A stretch of 46,380 bases of DNA from an uncultured Clostridia bacterium. GTDB lineage: Bacteria > Bacillota > Clostridia > TANB77 > CAG-508. The notes under the pieces were generated by a model. That model saw nothing but the letters and a program-made list of their open reading frames with translations, did not search any database and was not told the origin of the DNA. Positions 8,049 to 17,162 of this stretch are shown here, piece after piece. Each line of letters opens with the position of its first letter. Position 1 is the first letter of the stretch. The stretch lies in NCBI GenBank assembly GCA_944393375.1, contig CALXZX010000012.1, positions 1 through 46,380 of the forward strand, given 5' to 3'. The translations under genes and the position numbers were made by a program.

Positions 8049-9626
8049 CTATTTATACCATGTTTCTATTCCACAATATGGATTAAACCAGTTAGAATTA
8101 ACTTCTCCCACCAATTCTGTGTTATATGCAATTGTATATTTATTTGTATATAAACTAATATATGGTATATCTGTTTTATAAATTTCTGCAAGTCTTGCAT
8201 AATCATTTTTTATGGTTTCTTCATCTGTTGTATTTTTTATTTCATTCATTAAATTCACAACTTCTTCATTTGTGTAATTGGCTAAATTAGCATCTCCAAA
8301 AAATAATGACATATCTGGGTCTGGTGATAAATTCATACTACATAAAATCATATCATAAGATTTATTTTGAATAGCTATATTGTACTGCTCATCAGAATAT
8401 TGTTGAATAGTAATTCTAATTCCTTGATTTGCTAATTGTGCTCTTATGTTTTCTGCTACTGATACTTGTATAGTATTTGATGCTTTTACAATGAGATTTA
8501 ATTCAATTCTTTGCGTTCTACGATTTTGTGTTTTTTGCCAATAATTATTTCTATAACTCCAACCATTTTCTGTTAAAAGTTGATTTGCCTGTTCAGGATT
8601 ATATCCAGAACTTGCATCTTGTTCTTGATATACCCATGAACCAAAATCTAGTGGAAAACTTGAAGTATAGTATTTATTTTGAAAAACATTTGATATAATA
8701 TTATTTTTATCTATTGAATAAGATATTGCCCTTCTAACTTCCTGATTTGCTAATAATGTATTTTGTGTATTTAAAACCAAAAAATCATGTTCTCTTCCTT
8801 TTATCTCTTTTGTACTATATCCCATTGTTCCAATATAATCTTGTATATTGCTATTGCTTGTGCTAACCATATCTACATTTCCTAATTTAAAGGCATTATA
8901 TAATTCTCCTACAGAATCATATACATTTACGGTAATTTCTTCTAGTGTAATTTCAGTATCTCTATCCCACCAATTAGTATTTTGTGTTAGAGTTATGTAG
9001 TTTTCTTGTACACTGTCTACTTTATATTTTCCCGTTCCTACTGGCACAATTCCTGTATTATAATAATCTTGTGTATCATAAAATGTCTTAGATAATATTG
9101 GAAATGTTAAATAATATTCGAAAAATGGAACTTCTTGGTCTAAATACATCCTTACCGTATAATCATCTACAATTTCTAACATTGTTACATGTTCTAGATT
9201 ACTTGAATATATAGAAGAATTTTCTTTTAATTTATCATAAGTAAATTGTACATCTGCTGATGTGAATCTTTCTCCATTTGACCACTTGACATTTTCTCTT
9301 AATTTGATAATATATGTGGTTGCATCTTGTTTTGCCCATTCTGTTGCAAGTACTGGTGTTGCTTTATAATCTGAAGATATATCTACTAATGGTTCATAAA
9401 TTAGTTTGGTAATATCTTGAACATTTTTATTGTTTGTTAATAAAGGATTTAATGTATCACATTGTGCTATCCCTAATCGAATTTGTTTTACCACTTCTTC
9501 TTCTTTACTTGTGGTATCTTCCTCTGTTTCTTGTTCATTTTCATTGCTTCTTATAACAAAAAATGCAACAACAACAATGATGATAACAAATATAATAAAT
9601 ATATATTTAAAAATATTAGATTTCAT
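8049..9626 (-). CDS. Extracellular peptide/solute-binding protein, family 5 (ABC transporter type)
   Basis: A 525-residue protein with one N-terminal membrane segment (residues about 5-25) and no lipobox cysteine, so it is probably membrane-anchored rather than a lipoprotein. The rest matches the SBP_bac_5 (OppA/DppA-like) fold: LNPLLTNNKNVQDITKLIYEPL, VKWSNGERFTSADVQFTYD, VPVGTGKYKV, VRRAISYSIDKNNI and the C-terminal YDMILCSMNLSPDPD. No permease or ATPase genes are adjacent, so it is an orphan binding protein here. The ligand (peptide, nickel or other) cannot be determined. The start at 9626 has GAGGTGAGAT upstream. Confidence 0.85.
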   Translation of the reverse strand: MKSNIFKYIFIIFVIIIVVVAFFVIRSNENEQETEEDTTSKEEEVVKQIRLGIAQCDTLNPLLTNNKNVQDITKLIYEPLVDISSDYKATPVLATEWAKQDATTYIIKLRENVKWSNGERFTSADVQFTYDKLKENSSIYSSNLEHVTMLEIVDDYTVRMYLDQEVPFFEYYLTFPILSKTFYDTQDYYNTGIVPVGTGKYKVDSVQENYITLTQNTNWWDRDTEITLEEITVNVYDSVGELYNAFKLGNVDMVSTSNSNIQDYIGTMGYSTKEIKGREHDFLVLNTQNTLLANQEVRRAISYSIDKNNIISNVFQNKYYTSSFPLDFGSWVYQEQDASSGYNPEQANQLLTENGWSYRNNYWQKTQNRRTQRIELNLIVKASNTIQVSVAENIRAQLANQGIRITIQQYSDEQYNIAIQNKSYDMILCSMNLSPDPDMSLFFGDANLANYTNEEVVNLMNEIKNTTDEETIKNDYARLAEIYKTDIPYISLYTNKYTIAYNTELVGEVNSNWFNPYCGIETWYK

Positions 9627-10227
9627 ATCTCACCTCTACCTTAAGTTATATTATCCAGATTTTATTATGTCTTTTTGGCTATTTCTTTTTTCTTCTTACT
9701 TTCCTTCTTCCTATATATGTTTTGCATCTTTATTATATGTAACTCCATCTATTCTGTCAAGATTATCTTTTTCTACTATTTACATTTGTTTCTTCTCTCA
9801 TTTAACCTAAAAACTTTTTGTAATTCTTTCATTCCTATTTTTTTTTAAGATTTCCCCTTCTCATTTTTTAATAACTACTTTTTTGTTTCACTAAATACTT
9901 TTTATATTTTGATTATAACTATTTATAATAAAATTCTAGAATTTAAAGTAAAAATATATAAAATATTTAAAATTATTTTTTAATTTTGGAACATATAGAA
10001 TTAAAATAATTGCTTTATAATTTATATAGCAAAGTTTTGAGAATAAAGATAATAATAAAATATTAAAATAATATGATAACAAGATAACAAATTTAAAAAA
10101 ATAAACAAATTGCCTTACATAATATATTTTTTGTTTTGGAATTTCTAAAATAAACTTTTGAATTTAATTATAAATAATTATGTTAATAATATATCATAAT
10201 CTTTTTAATTTCGCAAGTATATTATAT
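9627..10227. other. Gene-free AT-rich stretch
   Basis: About 600 bases between the binding-protein gene and the terminator of the next gene. I see no credible coding frame, tRNA or conserved RNA motif. It should hold the promoter of the binding-protein gene, but I cannot pick one with confidence in so AT-rich a sequence. Confidence 0.5.
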
Positions 10228-10275
10228 AAAAAGATTGCATTCTGCCATTTTTATTTTGTAGAATACAATCTTTTT
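10228..10275 (-). terminator. Terminator of the GLUG-repeat surface protein gene
   Basis: Arms of 16 bases (10228-10243 and 10260-10275, one mismatch) with an A/T-rich loop; the minus strand ends in TTTTTATAT. It lies two bases from the stop codon at 10278. Confidence 0.8.
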
Positions 10276-10277
10276 AT

Positions 10278-11873
10278 TTATTGAAATACAGGATATCCAT
10301 TTTCTCCTAGTTTCCATATTTTCCAGCCTATTGGATATTCTTTATTTTCTTCATTTGTATAAGAATTCAATCGATTTACAAATTCGTTTTTATCCAACTT
10401 GCTGATATCCTCAATATTATTTGTATCTTCTGCATCTCCTACAAGTGTAGAATCATAATAGCAGTTGTTTATTGTTTTATCTCCAATTGCATAACATTTC
10501 CTTGTAGACTCTAATTTACCAATATTATAGCAATTATTTATATAAGTTCCTCCTATTCCCTTTGAAACCAGATATGATATTACTGTGCCTTCAGTTGTAA
10601 TATTTCCTATGTTATAGCAATTATTAACAGTTGCTTCAGCGCTTTCTACTACAACAATTCCTCCTGCAGACCATGATTTTGATTTTACATCTCCTTGGTT
10701 AAAACAATTTGTAATTTCAACTTTTCCTGCTGCCTGTCCTAATATTCCGGATGAATTTCCCGTTCCTTCCACATTGCCTAAATTATAACAATTCCTAATT
10801 TTTCCTGCATAAGAACCTGCTATTCCTCCTAAAGTATTTTCTTCTGAATAAATATTTCCTGTATTAAAACAATTTTCTAAAATTGCCTCTGCCCAACCAT
10901 CATGTCCTATTATTCCACCTGTAATTAATTTTCCTTTTACATTTGCTTTATTATAGCAATTATAGAAACTAGCCCACGCTCCATTTCCAGTTATTCCACC
11001 TGCATATCCTTCTGTTGAAGTGATATCTCCAGTTATACCCAAATTTTTAATCGTTGCATGACTTGTTCCTCCAAATAGACCTGCATTATTGGTAGTATTT
11101 ACATATATATTTTTTACTTCATTATTATTTCCATCAAAAGTTCCTTGAAATCTTGCTTCAACATCATTAGCACTCATCCCTATAGGAATAAATCCTATTC
11201 CATTTTCATCTGTGATAAGTTCTTTTAATGTTTTTTCACTAGTTTCATCTACTATATATGCATTTATTATCTCATCATATTTATATGTATTTTCTATATC
11301 GCTATATGATAAATTAGAATTAAAGTTTAATGTGGTCATCAGTTTTATAGTATCGCCATCATAGTCCTTACCTTCACTAACACTTTTAGAAAAAGCACAT
11401 AAATCTTCAATACACCATATTTGATATTCTTTTCCTTCACTTCCATCTAATTTTTCTCCATTCATTCCTACTGTGATATCTCCCGGATTTTTATCTTCTA
11501 TGACAGAATATTCTCCTTCTATATTTCCATTTCTATCTACCAAATAATATCTCTTACTTTCTTTAAATAATACTTCAAACTCATCTTCGATATATGTTGC
11601 CTTTGTTTCTCCTTCTCCTGTCTCTTTATCCAACTGTTCTTGCAATTCATCTTCTTCTATATTTCCATATTTGTTATTTCCCATTGCTTGTACTGTTGCC
11701 TTTTCTACTATCTCTTTTTCATTTGCAATCTCTGTTTCTTCTTTTGCTTGTCCTGCATTTCCTATGATTCCATCCTCTCCTGTTATCGCACTTATAGTGA
11801 TTCCTGCTAAGATTAATAAAATAATAATAGTAATCACTAATGTTAATAAGGTAATTCCTGTTTCTTTTTTCAT
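10278..11873 (-). CDS. Surface protein with pilin-like N-terminus and GLUG-type repeats
   Basis: A 531-residue protein. It begins with a type IV pilin-like leader, KETG followed by ITLLTLVITI and a hydrophobic helix to about residue 29; the usual glutamate at +5 is replaced by threonine. Residues about 30-92 form a charged segment nearly identical to that of the gene at 12275-13408. The C-terminal half (about 265-480) has repeated glycine-rich units with NCYNxGN signatures, typical of GLUG-type extracellular beta-helix repeats of adhesins. RBS AAGAGGTAT. The promoter region is bounded by inverted repeats and appears inverted (see 11942-12133), so the gene may be silent in this DNA copy. Substrate or ligand unknown. 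Confidence 0.75.
   Translation of the reverse strand: MKKETGITLLTLVITIIILLILAGITISAITGEDGIIGNAGQAKEETEIANEKEIVEKATVQAMGNNKYGNIEEDELQEQLDKETGEGETKATYIEDEFEVLFKESKRYYLVDRNGNIEGEYSVIEDKNPGDITVGMNGEKLDGSEGKEYQIWCIEDLCAFSKSVSEGKDYDGDTIKLMTTLNFNSNLSYSDIENTYKYDEIINAYIVDETSEKTLKELITDENGIGFIPIGMSANDVEARFQGTFDGNNNEVKNIYVNTTNNAGLFGGTSHATIKNLGITGDITSTEGYAGGITGNGAWASFYNCYNKANVKGKLITGGIIGHDGWAEAILENCFNTGNIYSEENTLGGIAGSYAGKIRNCYNLGNVEGTGNSSGILGQAAGKVEITNCFNQGDVKSKSWSAGGIVVVESAEATVNNCYNIGNITTEGTVISYLVSKGIGGTYINNCYNIGKLESTRKCYAIGDKTINNCYYDSTLVGDAEDTNNIEDISKLDKNEFVNRLNSYTNEENKEYPIGWKIWKLGENGYPVFQ
11602..11822 (-). repeat. Near-identical copy 1 of the N-terminal coding cassette
   Basis: These 221 bases match 13119-13339 with a single mismatch by eye. 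Identity then drops abruptly at the membrane-helix codons. It encodes the end of the hydrophobic helix and the charged spacer through GEGETK. Confidence 0.9.
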
Positions 11874-11941
11874 CTTTTATACCTCTTTCTTTTTTATTTT
11901 CTTTCGTTTTCATTATTTGATAAGTTCTCATTCTTTCTTTT

Positions 11942-12133
11942 AGTCAGATACTTAAGGTATAAAAGAAAAAACAGAATTCGCTTGTTATAGATATCTTTAC
12001 ACACTTTTATGTTTTTTACTTTTCATTTTATTTATAATTTTTTAAATTCTTATTTTTATTAACTCTTTATATTGACTTTAGTATGTTTTATTGATATTAT
12101 ACTCTTAGTTTTTTAGTCATTAAGTATCTGACT
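11942..12133. promoter_or_regulatory. Candidate invertible promoter segment 1 (inverted repeats around a 164-bp region)
   Basis: The 14-base sequence AGTCAGATACTTAA at 11942-11955 is repeated as its exact reverse complement at 12120-12133. The left repeat starts 69 bases upstream of the surface-protein start codon. The only good promoter inside faces the plus strand, away from the gene. The same layout with different repeat sequence occurs before the second surface gene. This is the architecture of phase-variable invertible promoters. No recombinase gene is in the window. Confidence 0.65.
12072..12100 (+). promoter_or_regulatory. Promoter inside segment 1, pointing away from the surface gene
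   Basis: TTGACT (12072-12077), a 17-base spacer, and TATTAT (12095-12100) preceded by TGA, an extended -10. Transcription would run on the plus strand into the hairpin at 12168-12201. If the segment flipped, the promoter would face the gene at 10278-11873. Confidence 0.65.
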
Positions 12134-12167
12134 TAACGATTTATAAATTTAAAAAAAGCCAAAAATT

Positions 12168-12201
12168 AAAGAAGGTTTTCTATAAGATAGCCTTCTTTTT
12201 G
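12168..12201. terminator. Bidirectional terminator between the two surface-protein genes
   Basis: AAAGAAGG and CCTTCTTT arms with an inner CTAT/ATAG pairing, with a T run on the plus side and T-rich sequence on the minus side. It can end the gene at 12275 and also the outward transcript from segment 1. Confidence 0.65.
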
Positions 12202-12274
12202 AATTGATTTTTTCTACATATTTATTTTTATGTTTACTTTTTAAATTTTTTTATAATCTAAAAATATACTTTAG

Positions 12275-13408
12275 TTATTTAAGTGTAAAATATCCAGTAA
12301 TATAATTTGCATATGTAATCGTAATTTTAGTTGAATCAAAATCAATAGCTCCCTTTAATGATAAGCAACCTTGAAACATATTTCCAGAACTAGAAACCTT
12401 ATCATTATTCCATTTATCACTTACATATATTGTTTTTAACTTTTGACAATATTGAAATAAATAATCCGTGGCAGTAACATTACTTGTATTCCAATTACTC
12501 AAATCCAAACTTTCAATGCTCTGACACATCCTAAATGTTCCAAACATATTTGTGACATTGCTTGTATCCCAATTACGCGTATCTATACTTTTTAATTTTG
12601 TACACATATAAAACATATACATTAAATTTTTTGCTTTACTATTAACAAGGTTAGGGGCTATTATTTCTACCAATTTACTATTGCCATTAAACATATTAGA
12701 AAAGTCTTTTACTTTTTCTGTATATAGATTTTCTATATTTATACTTATACATTCTGAAAACTCTCGAAACATTCCCTGACATGATTCTATTTCTACTCCA
12801 TCTTTTCCACCTATATATAAGTCATACATATTTATATTTTCAGGATTTTCAACTAGCCATGCCTTTACTGTTTCATTTTGTTCTTTTGAGACATCAAAAA
12901 TTTGATAAATATTTTCTGGCATTTCCATATTATCTAGAACTGTTACTGTTAAAATACTTTTTTTATAATCAGCCATTCTATTATTAAAATCATTTCCACT
13001 TTCCATGATTGGTAAATCTGTATATACATATTCAAATACATTTCCATTATTATCAACACGATACATTCTTTCTGAATCAACAAACTGTACAACATATTTC
13101 TTTCTTATAATGATTACTTTTGTTTCTCCTTCTCCTGTCTCTTTATCCAATTGTTCTTGCAATTCATCTTCTTCTATATTTCCATATTTGTTATTTCCCA
13201 TTGCTTGTACTGTTGCCTTTTCTACTATCTCTTTTTCATTTGCAATCTCTGTTTCTTCTTTTGCTTGTCCTGCATTTCCTATGATTCCATCCTCTCCTGT
13301 TATCGCACTTATAGTGATTCCTGCTAAGATTAATAAAATGATAATTGTTATGCCTAATGCTAATAAAGTAATTCCTGCTTCTTTTTCATTCATGCATGTT
13401 TGCTTCAT
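12275..13408 (-). CDS. Surface protein with pilin-like N-terminus and DUF285 (BspA-like) repeats
   Basis: A 377-residue protein. The first about 98 residues are almost the same as in the gene at 10278-11873: KEAG then ITLLALGITI and a hydrophobic helix, followed by the same acidic spacer ending GEGETK. The C-terminal half has DUF285-type repeats: MFNGNSKL, MFYMCTKLKSIDTRNWDTSNVT, FRMCQSIESLDLSNWNTSNVT and MFQGCLSLKG. Such repeats are found in surface proteins of Mycoplasma, Firmicutes and Bacteroidetes. The start ATG 13408 follows AAGAGGTATC. The upstream segment is bounded by a perfect 17-base inverted repeat with its promoter facing away, so it may be phase-OFF. Confidence 0.75.
   Translation of the reverse strand: MKQTCMNEKEAGITLLALGITIIILLILAGITISAITGEDGIIGNAGQAKEETEIANEKEIVEKATVQAMGNNKYGNIEEDELQEQLDKETGEGETKVIIIRKKYVVQFVDSERMYRVDNNGNVFEYVYTDLPIMESGNDFNNRMADYKKSILTVTVLDNMEMPENIYQIFDVSKEQNETVKAWLVENPENINMYDLYIGGKDGVEIESCQGMFREFSECISINIENLYTEKVKDFSNMFNGNSKLVEIIAPNLVNSKAKNLMYMFYMCTKLKSIDTRNWDTSNVTNMFGTFRMCQSIESLDLSNWNTSNVTATDYLFQYCQKLKTIYVSDKWNNDKVSSSGNMFQGCLSLKGAIDFDSTKITITYANYITGYFTLK
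13119..13339 (-). repeat. Near-identical copy 2 of the N-terminal coding cassette
   Basis: Partner of 11602-11822 with one mismatch over 221 bases. The flanking parts of the two genes are clearly more divergent. Confidence 0.9.
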
Positions 13409-13476
13409 ATATGATACCTCTTTTCTTTTAATTTCTTTTGTTTTCCGGTCATTTCAAAATTTTCAGATTTTCTTTT

Positions 13477-13664
13477 AGTTAGACACTCTAAGAAATTGTA
13501 GATATCCTTCAAATATGTATATTCATATATTTATAAGCTTTTCTGTCTTAAAAATTTTGTTTTTTACCTCATAAATATTTTTATACATTTTTTTCTTTTT
13601 TATTGATATCTAAATAATTTATTGATATAATTCAAAAAGAAAAAAAGTCTTAGAGTGTCTAACT
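13477..13664. promoter_or_regulatory. Candidate invertible promoter segment 2 (inverted repeats around a 154-bp region)
   Basis: The 17-base AGTTAGACACTCTAAGA at 13477-13493 recurs as its perfect reverse complement at 13648-13664. The left repeat starts 69 bases upstream of the start codon at 13408, the same distance as in segment 1. The inner promoter faces the plus strand, away from the gene. The right repeat is part of a terminator hairpin. The leader between repeat and start codon resembles that of the first gene. Confidence 0.68.
13603..13631 (+). promoter_or_regulatory. Promoter inside segment 2, pointing away from the surface gene
   Basis: TTGATA (13603-13608), 17 bases, and a perfect TATAAT (13626-13631) preceded by TGA. 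It occupies the same place in its segment as the promoter at 12072-12100. In the current orientation it transcribes directly into the terminator at 13642-13675. Confidence 0.7.
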
Positions 13665-13675
13665 CTAGGACTTTT
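13642..13675. terminator. Bidirectional terminator overlapping the right inverted repeat
   Basis: AAAAAGTCTTAGAGT pairs with ACTCTAGGACTTTTT around a GTCTA loop, with T runs on both strands. It insulates the two-component genes from the surface gene. Confidence 0.75.
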
Positions 13676-13723
13676 TCTATTATTTAATACGGTATTTTTC
13701 TTAAAACTAAATATCTTTTTAGT

Positions 13724-13768
13724 AAAAAAATGGAATGTTAATAATTATATTTAAACATTCCATTTTTT
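13724..13768 (-). terminator. Terminator of the two-component operon
   Basis: Arms AAAAAAATGGAATGTT and AACATTCCATTTTTT around an AT-rich loop. It works on either strand and lies about 55 bases past the histidine kinase stop codon. Confidence 0.75.
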
Positions 13769-13821
13769 CTTATTCAAAGGTCTGTCCCTTTTGTACAAAA
13801 ATTGTACGATTTGGCACGTCC

Positions 13822-15903
13822 CTAATGTTCACCTTTCCATTTAATTTCTACTTTAAATAGGTCTCCATCTATGTCAATTTTAAATTTACCACCTTGTAAT
13901 TCTGTCAAACTTTCTGCTATTGAAAGACCTAATCCACTTCCTTCTGTATATCTAGATTTGTCACCTCTTACAAATCGTTGCATTAATTCTTCTGCACTAA
14001 TGTTTAATTTGTCTTTAGATATGTTTTTAAATTCTAAGTATACATCTTCTTTTTGTTTTTCCAATTTAATATATACTCTAGAACCTTCTAATGCATATTT
14101 TGAAATGTTACTAAATACATTTTCAATAACTCTATATAGGTATCGATTGTCTGCTTTAATTAATACATTTTCATTTGGTAAATCCATTTCTACTTTTAGA
14201 TTTTTCTTTTCTAATTTGTCTTCAAATTCGCCAATACTTTGATTTAATAATTCTTTTAAGTTAATCACTTCCATATTTAGTTTTACATTTCCAGATGATA
14301 CTTTTGAGGCTTCTACTAAATCTTCAATTAATTTTTTTAGTCTTTGTGATTTTTTATCTAATACAGCAATATATTGCTCAATCTGTGCATTGTTAATATC
14401 TTCTTTTTTCAATAAATCTACATAGTTTATGATAGATGTTAATGGTGTTTTGATATCATGTGATACATTTGTGATTAATTCTGTTTTTAGTCTTTCTGAT
14501 TTTAAACTTTGTTCAATGGCATTTGTAAATCCACCTGCAATATCATTGATATATTTTGCCATGATTTTTAAGGTGCCTTCTAATTCTTCTTCATTTAGTT
14601 TTATATTTGGATTTCCTTCATATATATTTCTTAATGCTTCATTAATTTTTTGTAACTTTTTGTTATATTGTAATAGTTTGTAATATGCCCATATCCAAAA
14701 TGCGATTAATATAAGGAATCCTATTCCACTCCATACAAAACACGCTAATATGATACTGATAGCAACAAATCCCCAATAAATAATGGTAATTTTTCGATTT
14801 GTATTTTGTTTATCTGTTACCTTTTTAAAGATTTTTTCTAATGTTACTTTTATCCACCTACACACTTTATATGTTAAAAATGAACGGATAAATTGTTTTG
14901 CTTTTAATCTTCTAATGGTTGTACTAACCCATACTGCTAGACATGCATATCCAATTAAGTAACATAGTAAAAATACAGACATTAAAATCCTTTGTGGTAT
15001 TTGTGTTTCTATACTTGCTATTGCAAAACTCATCATCATGCCAATAACAGTCATAATCACAATAGATATCACTTCATAAGAAATTCTATCAATACTATTT
15101 AATTGAATCCCTTCTTTTCCTTTTTCATGTCCTGTTGCCCAAATCAAATAGACAATCATGATAATGATTGAAATTGCTGACAATGGTATTAAATAAACAG
15201 GCAAATTCTCATGTCCTTTAAACATGTTATATACAGTTTGTTGAACATATAAAGAATTTGAATAATTTAAAGTGCTTGGATCAATATTCGAATATACTTC
15301 ATATCCTTCAAAATTATCTGTTGAATACGTAGATGAAGTCATATATTTTGTGCTTTCTTGATTAATACTATCAATATTGGTTGTGATATTTCCATCTTGA
15401 TAATTCCAATTTGTTTTTTCTGTTTTTAATTTATTAATTTCTTCAGGATAATCATTTGATTGAATATTCGTAAACATATTACCCGTTTCTTTGTCTATAA
15501 TAATATAATTAATATATTGGCTTATCCTAGTATTATTATAATTGATTACTTCATAATATACTGGATATTCATAACTTTCATCTTCTATTTCATTATAATT
15601 ATCATATGGTGTTTCCTCTGTTGTTTCTGATGCTGTTTCATATGTTTCTGAAGTGTTTTCACTTTCTGCATTTATTTGCATTCGACTTTTATCTCTACGA
15701 ATATCTCGAACATTATAAATCAATGTTAACAAATATTCTCTTCCAAATTCTTCTGTTTCTATATATTCTTCCGGTCCTTCCATTTCCCCATATTGTGATG
15801 TAATCGATACATCTATAATACTAATGGCTAAAACAAAAATCATAATTGGAATGAATATATAACATAAAAATTTTAATAATATCGATTCTTTAATATTTTG
15901 CAT
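13822..15903 (-). CDS. Sensor histidine kinase
   Basis: A 693-residue membrane sensor. It has an N-terminal membrane segment (about 10-30), an extracellular region of roughly 200 residues rich in Glu, Tyr and Asn, and further membrane segments between about 235 and 410 (at least five). HisKA follows with the phospho-accepting histidine in NVSHDIKTPLTSIINYVDLL, then HATPase_c with the N box NVFSNISKY and the G box GSGLGLSIAESL. It autophosphorylates and passes phosphate to the response regulator encoded 32 bases upstream. The signal is unknown; the large extracellular part suggests an envelope or external ligand. The start follows GGAAGTGAG. Confidence 0.92.
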   Translation of the reverse strand: MQNIKESILLKFLCYIFIPIMIFVLAISIIDVSITSQYGEMEGPEEYIETEEFGREYLLTLIYNVRDIRRDKSRMQINAESENTSETYETASETTEETPYDNYNEIEDESYEYPVYYEVINYNNTRISQYINYIIIDKETGNMFTNIQSNDYPEEINKLKTEKTNWNYQDGNITTNIDSINQESTKYMTSSTYSTDNFEGYEVYSNIDPSTLNYSNSLYVQQTVYNMFKGHENLPVYLIPLSAISIIIMIVYLIWATGHEKGKEGIQLNSIDRISYEVISIVIMTVIGMMMSFAIASIETQIPQRILMSVFLLCYLIGYACLAVWVSTTIRRLKAKQFIRSFLTYKVCRWIKVTLEKIFKKVTDKQNTNRKITIIYWGFVAISIILACFVWSGIGFLILIAFWIWAYYKLLQYNKKLQKINEALRNIYEGNPNIKLNEEELEGTLKIMAKYINDIAGGFTNAIEQSLKSERLKTELITNVSHDIKTPLTSIINYVDLLKKEDINNAQIEQYIAVLDKKSQRLKKLIEDLVEASKVSSGNVKLNMEVINLKELLNQSIGEFEDKLEKKNLKVEMDLPNENVLIKADNRYLYRVIENVFSNISKYALEGSRVYIKLEKQKEDVYLEFKNISKDKLNISAEELMQRFVRGDKSRYTEGSGLGLSIAESLTELQGGKFKIDIDGDLFKVEIKWKGEH

Positions 15904-15935
15904 TTACTCACTTCCTTTTCTACTTCTTTTTTACA

Positions 15936-16643
15936 TTATGGAATATCTTCTACTTTGTACCCTATTCCCCAGATAACCTTTAAGTATTTTGGGTCTTTTG
16001 GATTAATTTCTATTTTCTCTCTAATATGCCTAATATGTACAGCGATAATATTTTCTGCTCCATAGCTTTCTTCATTCCAAACATTTTCATAAATTTGTTC
16101 TATGGAATACACTTTTCCTTTGTTTTTTAATAAAAATTTTAAAATATTATACTCTGTTGCTGTTAGCTTGATTTCTTTTCCATCTACCATGACTTTCTTG
16201 GTTTCATCATTCATTTCTAATGAACCTGTTTTTAATAACTTTTCTGTTTTTATTTCATCCTTTACAGTAGTACGACTAAAATCTACATATCTTCTAATAT
16301 TAGATTTTACTCTTGCAATTAATTCTAATGGATTAAATGGTTTTGTGACATAATCATCTGCTCCTGTATTTAATCCTGATATCTTATCATAATCTTCCGA
16401 TTTCGCTGATAACATAATTACAGGAATAGTTTTATCTTTTCTAATTTCTTGCAAGGTTTCAATTCCATCTTTATTTGGCATCATAATATCTAAAATAATT
16501 AGATGAATTTCATTTTCTTTTAACTTTTCTAAAGCATCTTCTCCATCATAGGCTTTTATAATGTTATATCCTTCTTGTGATAAATAAATTTCAATGGCAT
16601 TTACGATTTCTTTATCATCATCAACTACTAATATATTGTACAT
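15936..16643 (-). CDS. OmpR/PhoB-family response regulator
   Basis: A 235-residue regulator. The receiver domain has the acidic pair VVDDDKE, the phosphorylated aspartate in LIILDIMMPNKDG (about residue 52), the conserved Ser/Thr in VIMLSAK and the lysine in DDYVTKPFNPLEL. The C-terminal winged helix (LTATEYNILKFLLKNKGKVYS to VHIRHIREKIE) binds DNA. It is the partner of the histidine kinase encoded just downstream. Targets cannot be told; the surface-protein genes beyond the terminators are possible but unproven. Confidence 0.94.
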   Translation of the reverse strand: MYNILVVDDDKEIVNAIEIYLSQEGYNIIKAYDGEDALEKLKENEIHLIILDIMMPNKDGIETLQEIRKDKTIPVIMLSAKSEDYDKISGLNTGADDYVTKPFNPLELIARVKSNIRRYVDFSRTTVKDEIKTEKLLKTGSLEMNDETKKVMVDGKEIKLTATEYNILKFLLKNKGKVYSIEQIYENVWNEESYGAENIIAVHIRHIREKIEINPKDPKYLKVIWGIGYKVEDIP

Positions 16644-16791
16644 AATTTTTTCCTTTCTTGAACTTAAGTTCTAAAAGTTCATTACAATTTAATTCGTTTT
16701 ATATTTACATTTATCCTCTAGCATATATAATATACCACATTTTTATTAATAATAAATAGAGGATTTATTAATTTTTTATTAACAATCACAC

Positions 16792-16830
16792 AAAAAAACA
16801 GGCTGTTCTGTCAACAATACCTGTCTTTTT
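16792..16830 (-). terminator. Terminator after the small membrane protein gene
   Basis: On the minus strand GACAGG and CCTGT arms surround a loop of about 17 bases and are followed by TTTTTTTG. Confidence 0.65.
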
Positions 16831-16835
16831 TATTA

Positions 16836-17162
16836 TTATCCTATAATCTTAAATACAGCAATTCCAATTAGAATTAAAATAATAATGATAATACTCACAA
16901 TGACTAATACTTTTATTTTTTCTTTTCCATTTTCTTTTGACTTCTTCCAATACACAATACTACCTATTATCCATATAATGGGTATAACTATATAACTAAA
17001 TATTTTTGTAAAATCATTTTTAGGTACATAATCTACTCCGTATGCTGGTTCAATAGGAATTGACTCTATAGCCCCAAAAACCTTATTTCTTATACTTATA
17101 AGTAATATTCCAAAAGCCATTAATATTTTTAATATTTTACTTAACATTTTTTTCATAATCAT
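16836..17162 (-). CDS. Small membrane protein next to a radical SAM enzyme
   Basis: A 108-residue protein with three hydrophobic segments: an N-terminal signal-like helix (about 8-30), residues 53-70 (IFSYIVIPIIWIIGSIVYW) and 83-107. The short segment between the first two (about 31-50) carries IPIEPAYGVDYVPKND. Its start codon overlaps the stop of the upstream radical SAM gene, so the two are translationally coupled. I do not recognise the family. It could be a partner, an anchor or, less likely, a substrate of the radical SAM enzyme; it has no cysteine. Confidence 0.65.
   Translation of the reverse strand: MIMKKMLSKILKILMAFGILLISIRNKVFGAIESIPIEPAYGVDYVPKNDFTKIFSYIVIPIIWIIGSIVYWKKSKENGKEKIKVLVIVSIIIIILILIGIAVFKIIG

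Noticed and set aside
9627..10227. Small coding genes in the long AT-rich gap
   Set aside because: Only short frames without ribosome binding sites or protein-like composition. The plus-strand frame at 9430-9810 is antisense to the binding-protein gene.
11874..13821. CRISPR array or tandem repeats in the surface-gene region
   Set aside because: The repeats are single inverted pairs and one long direct repeat, without regular spacers.
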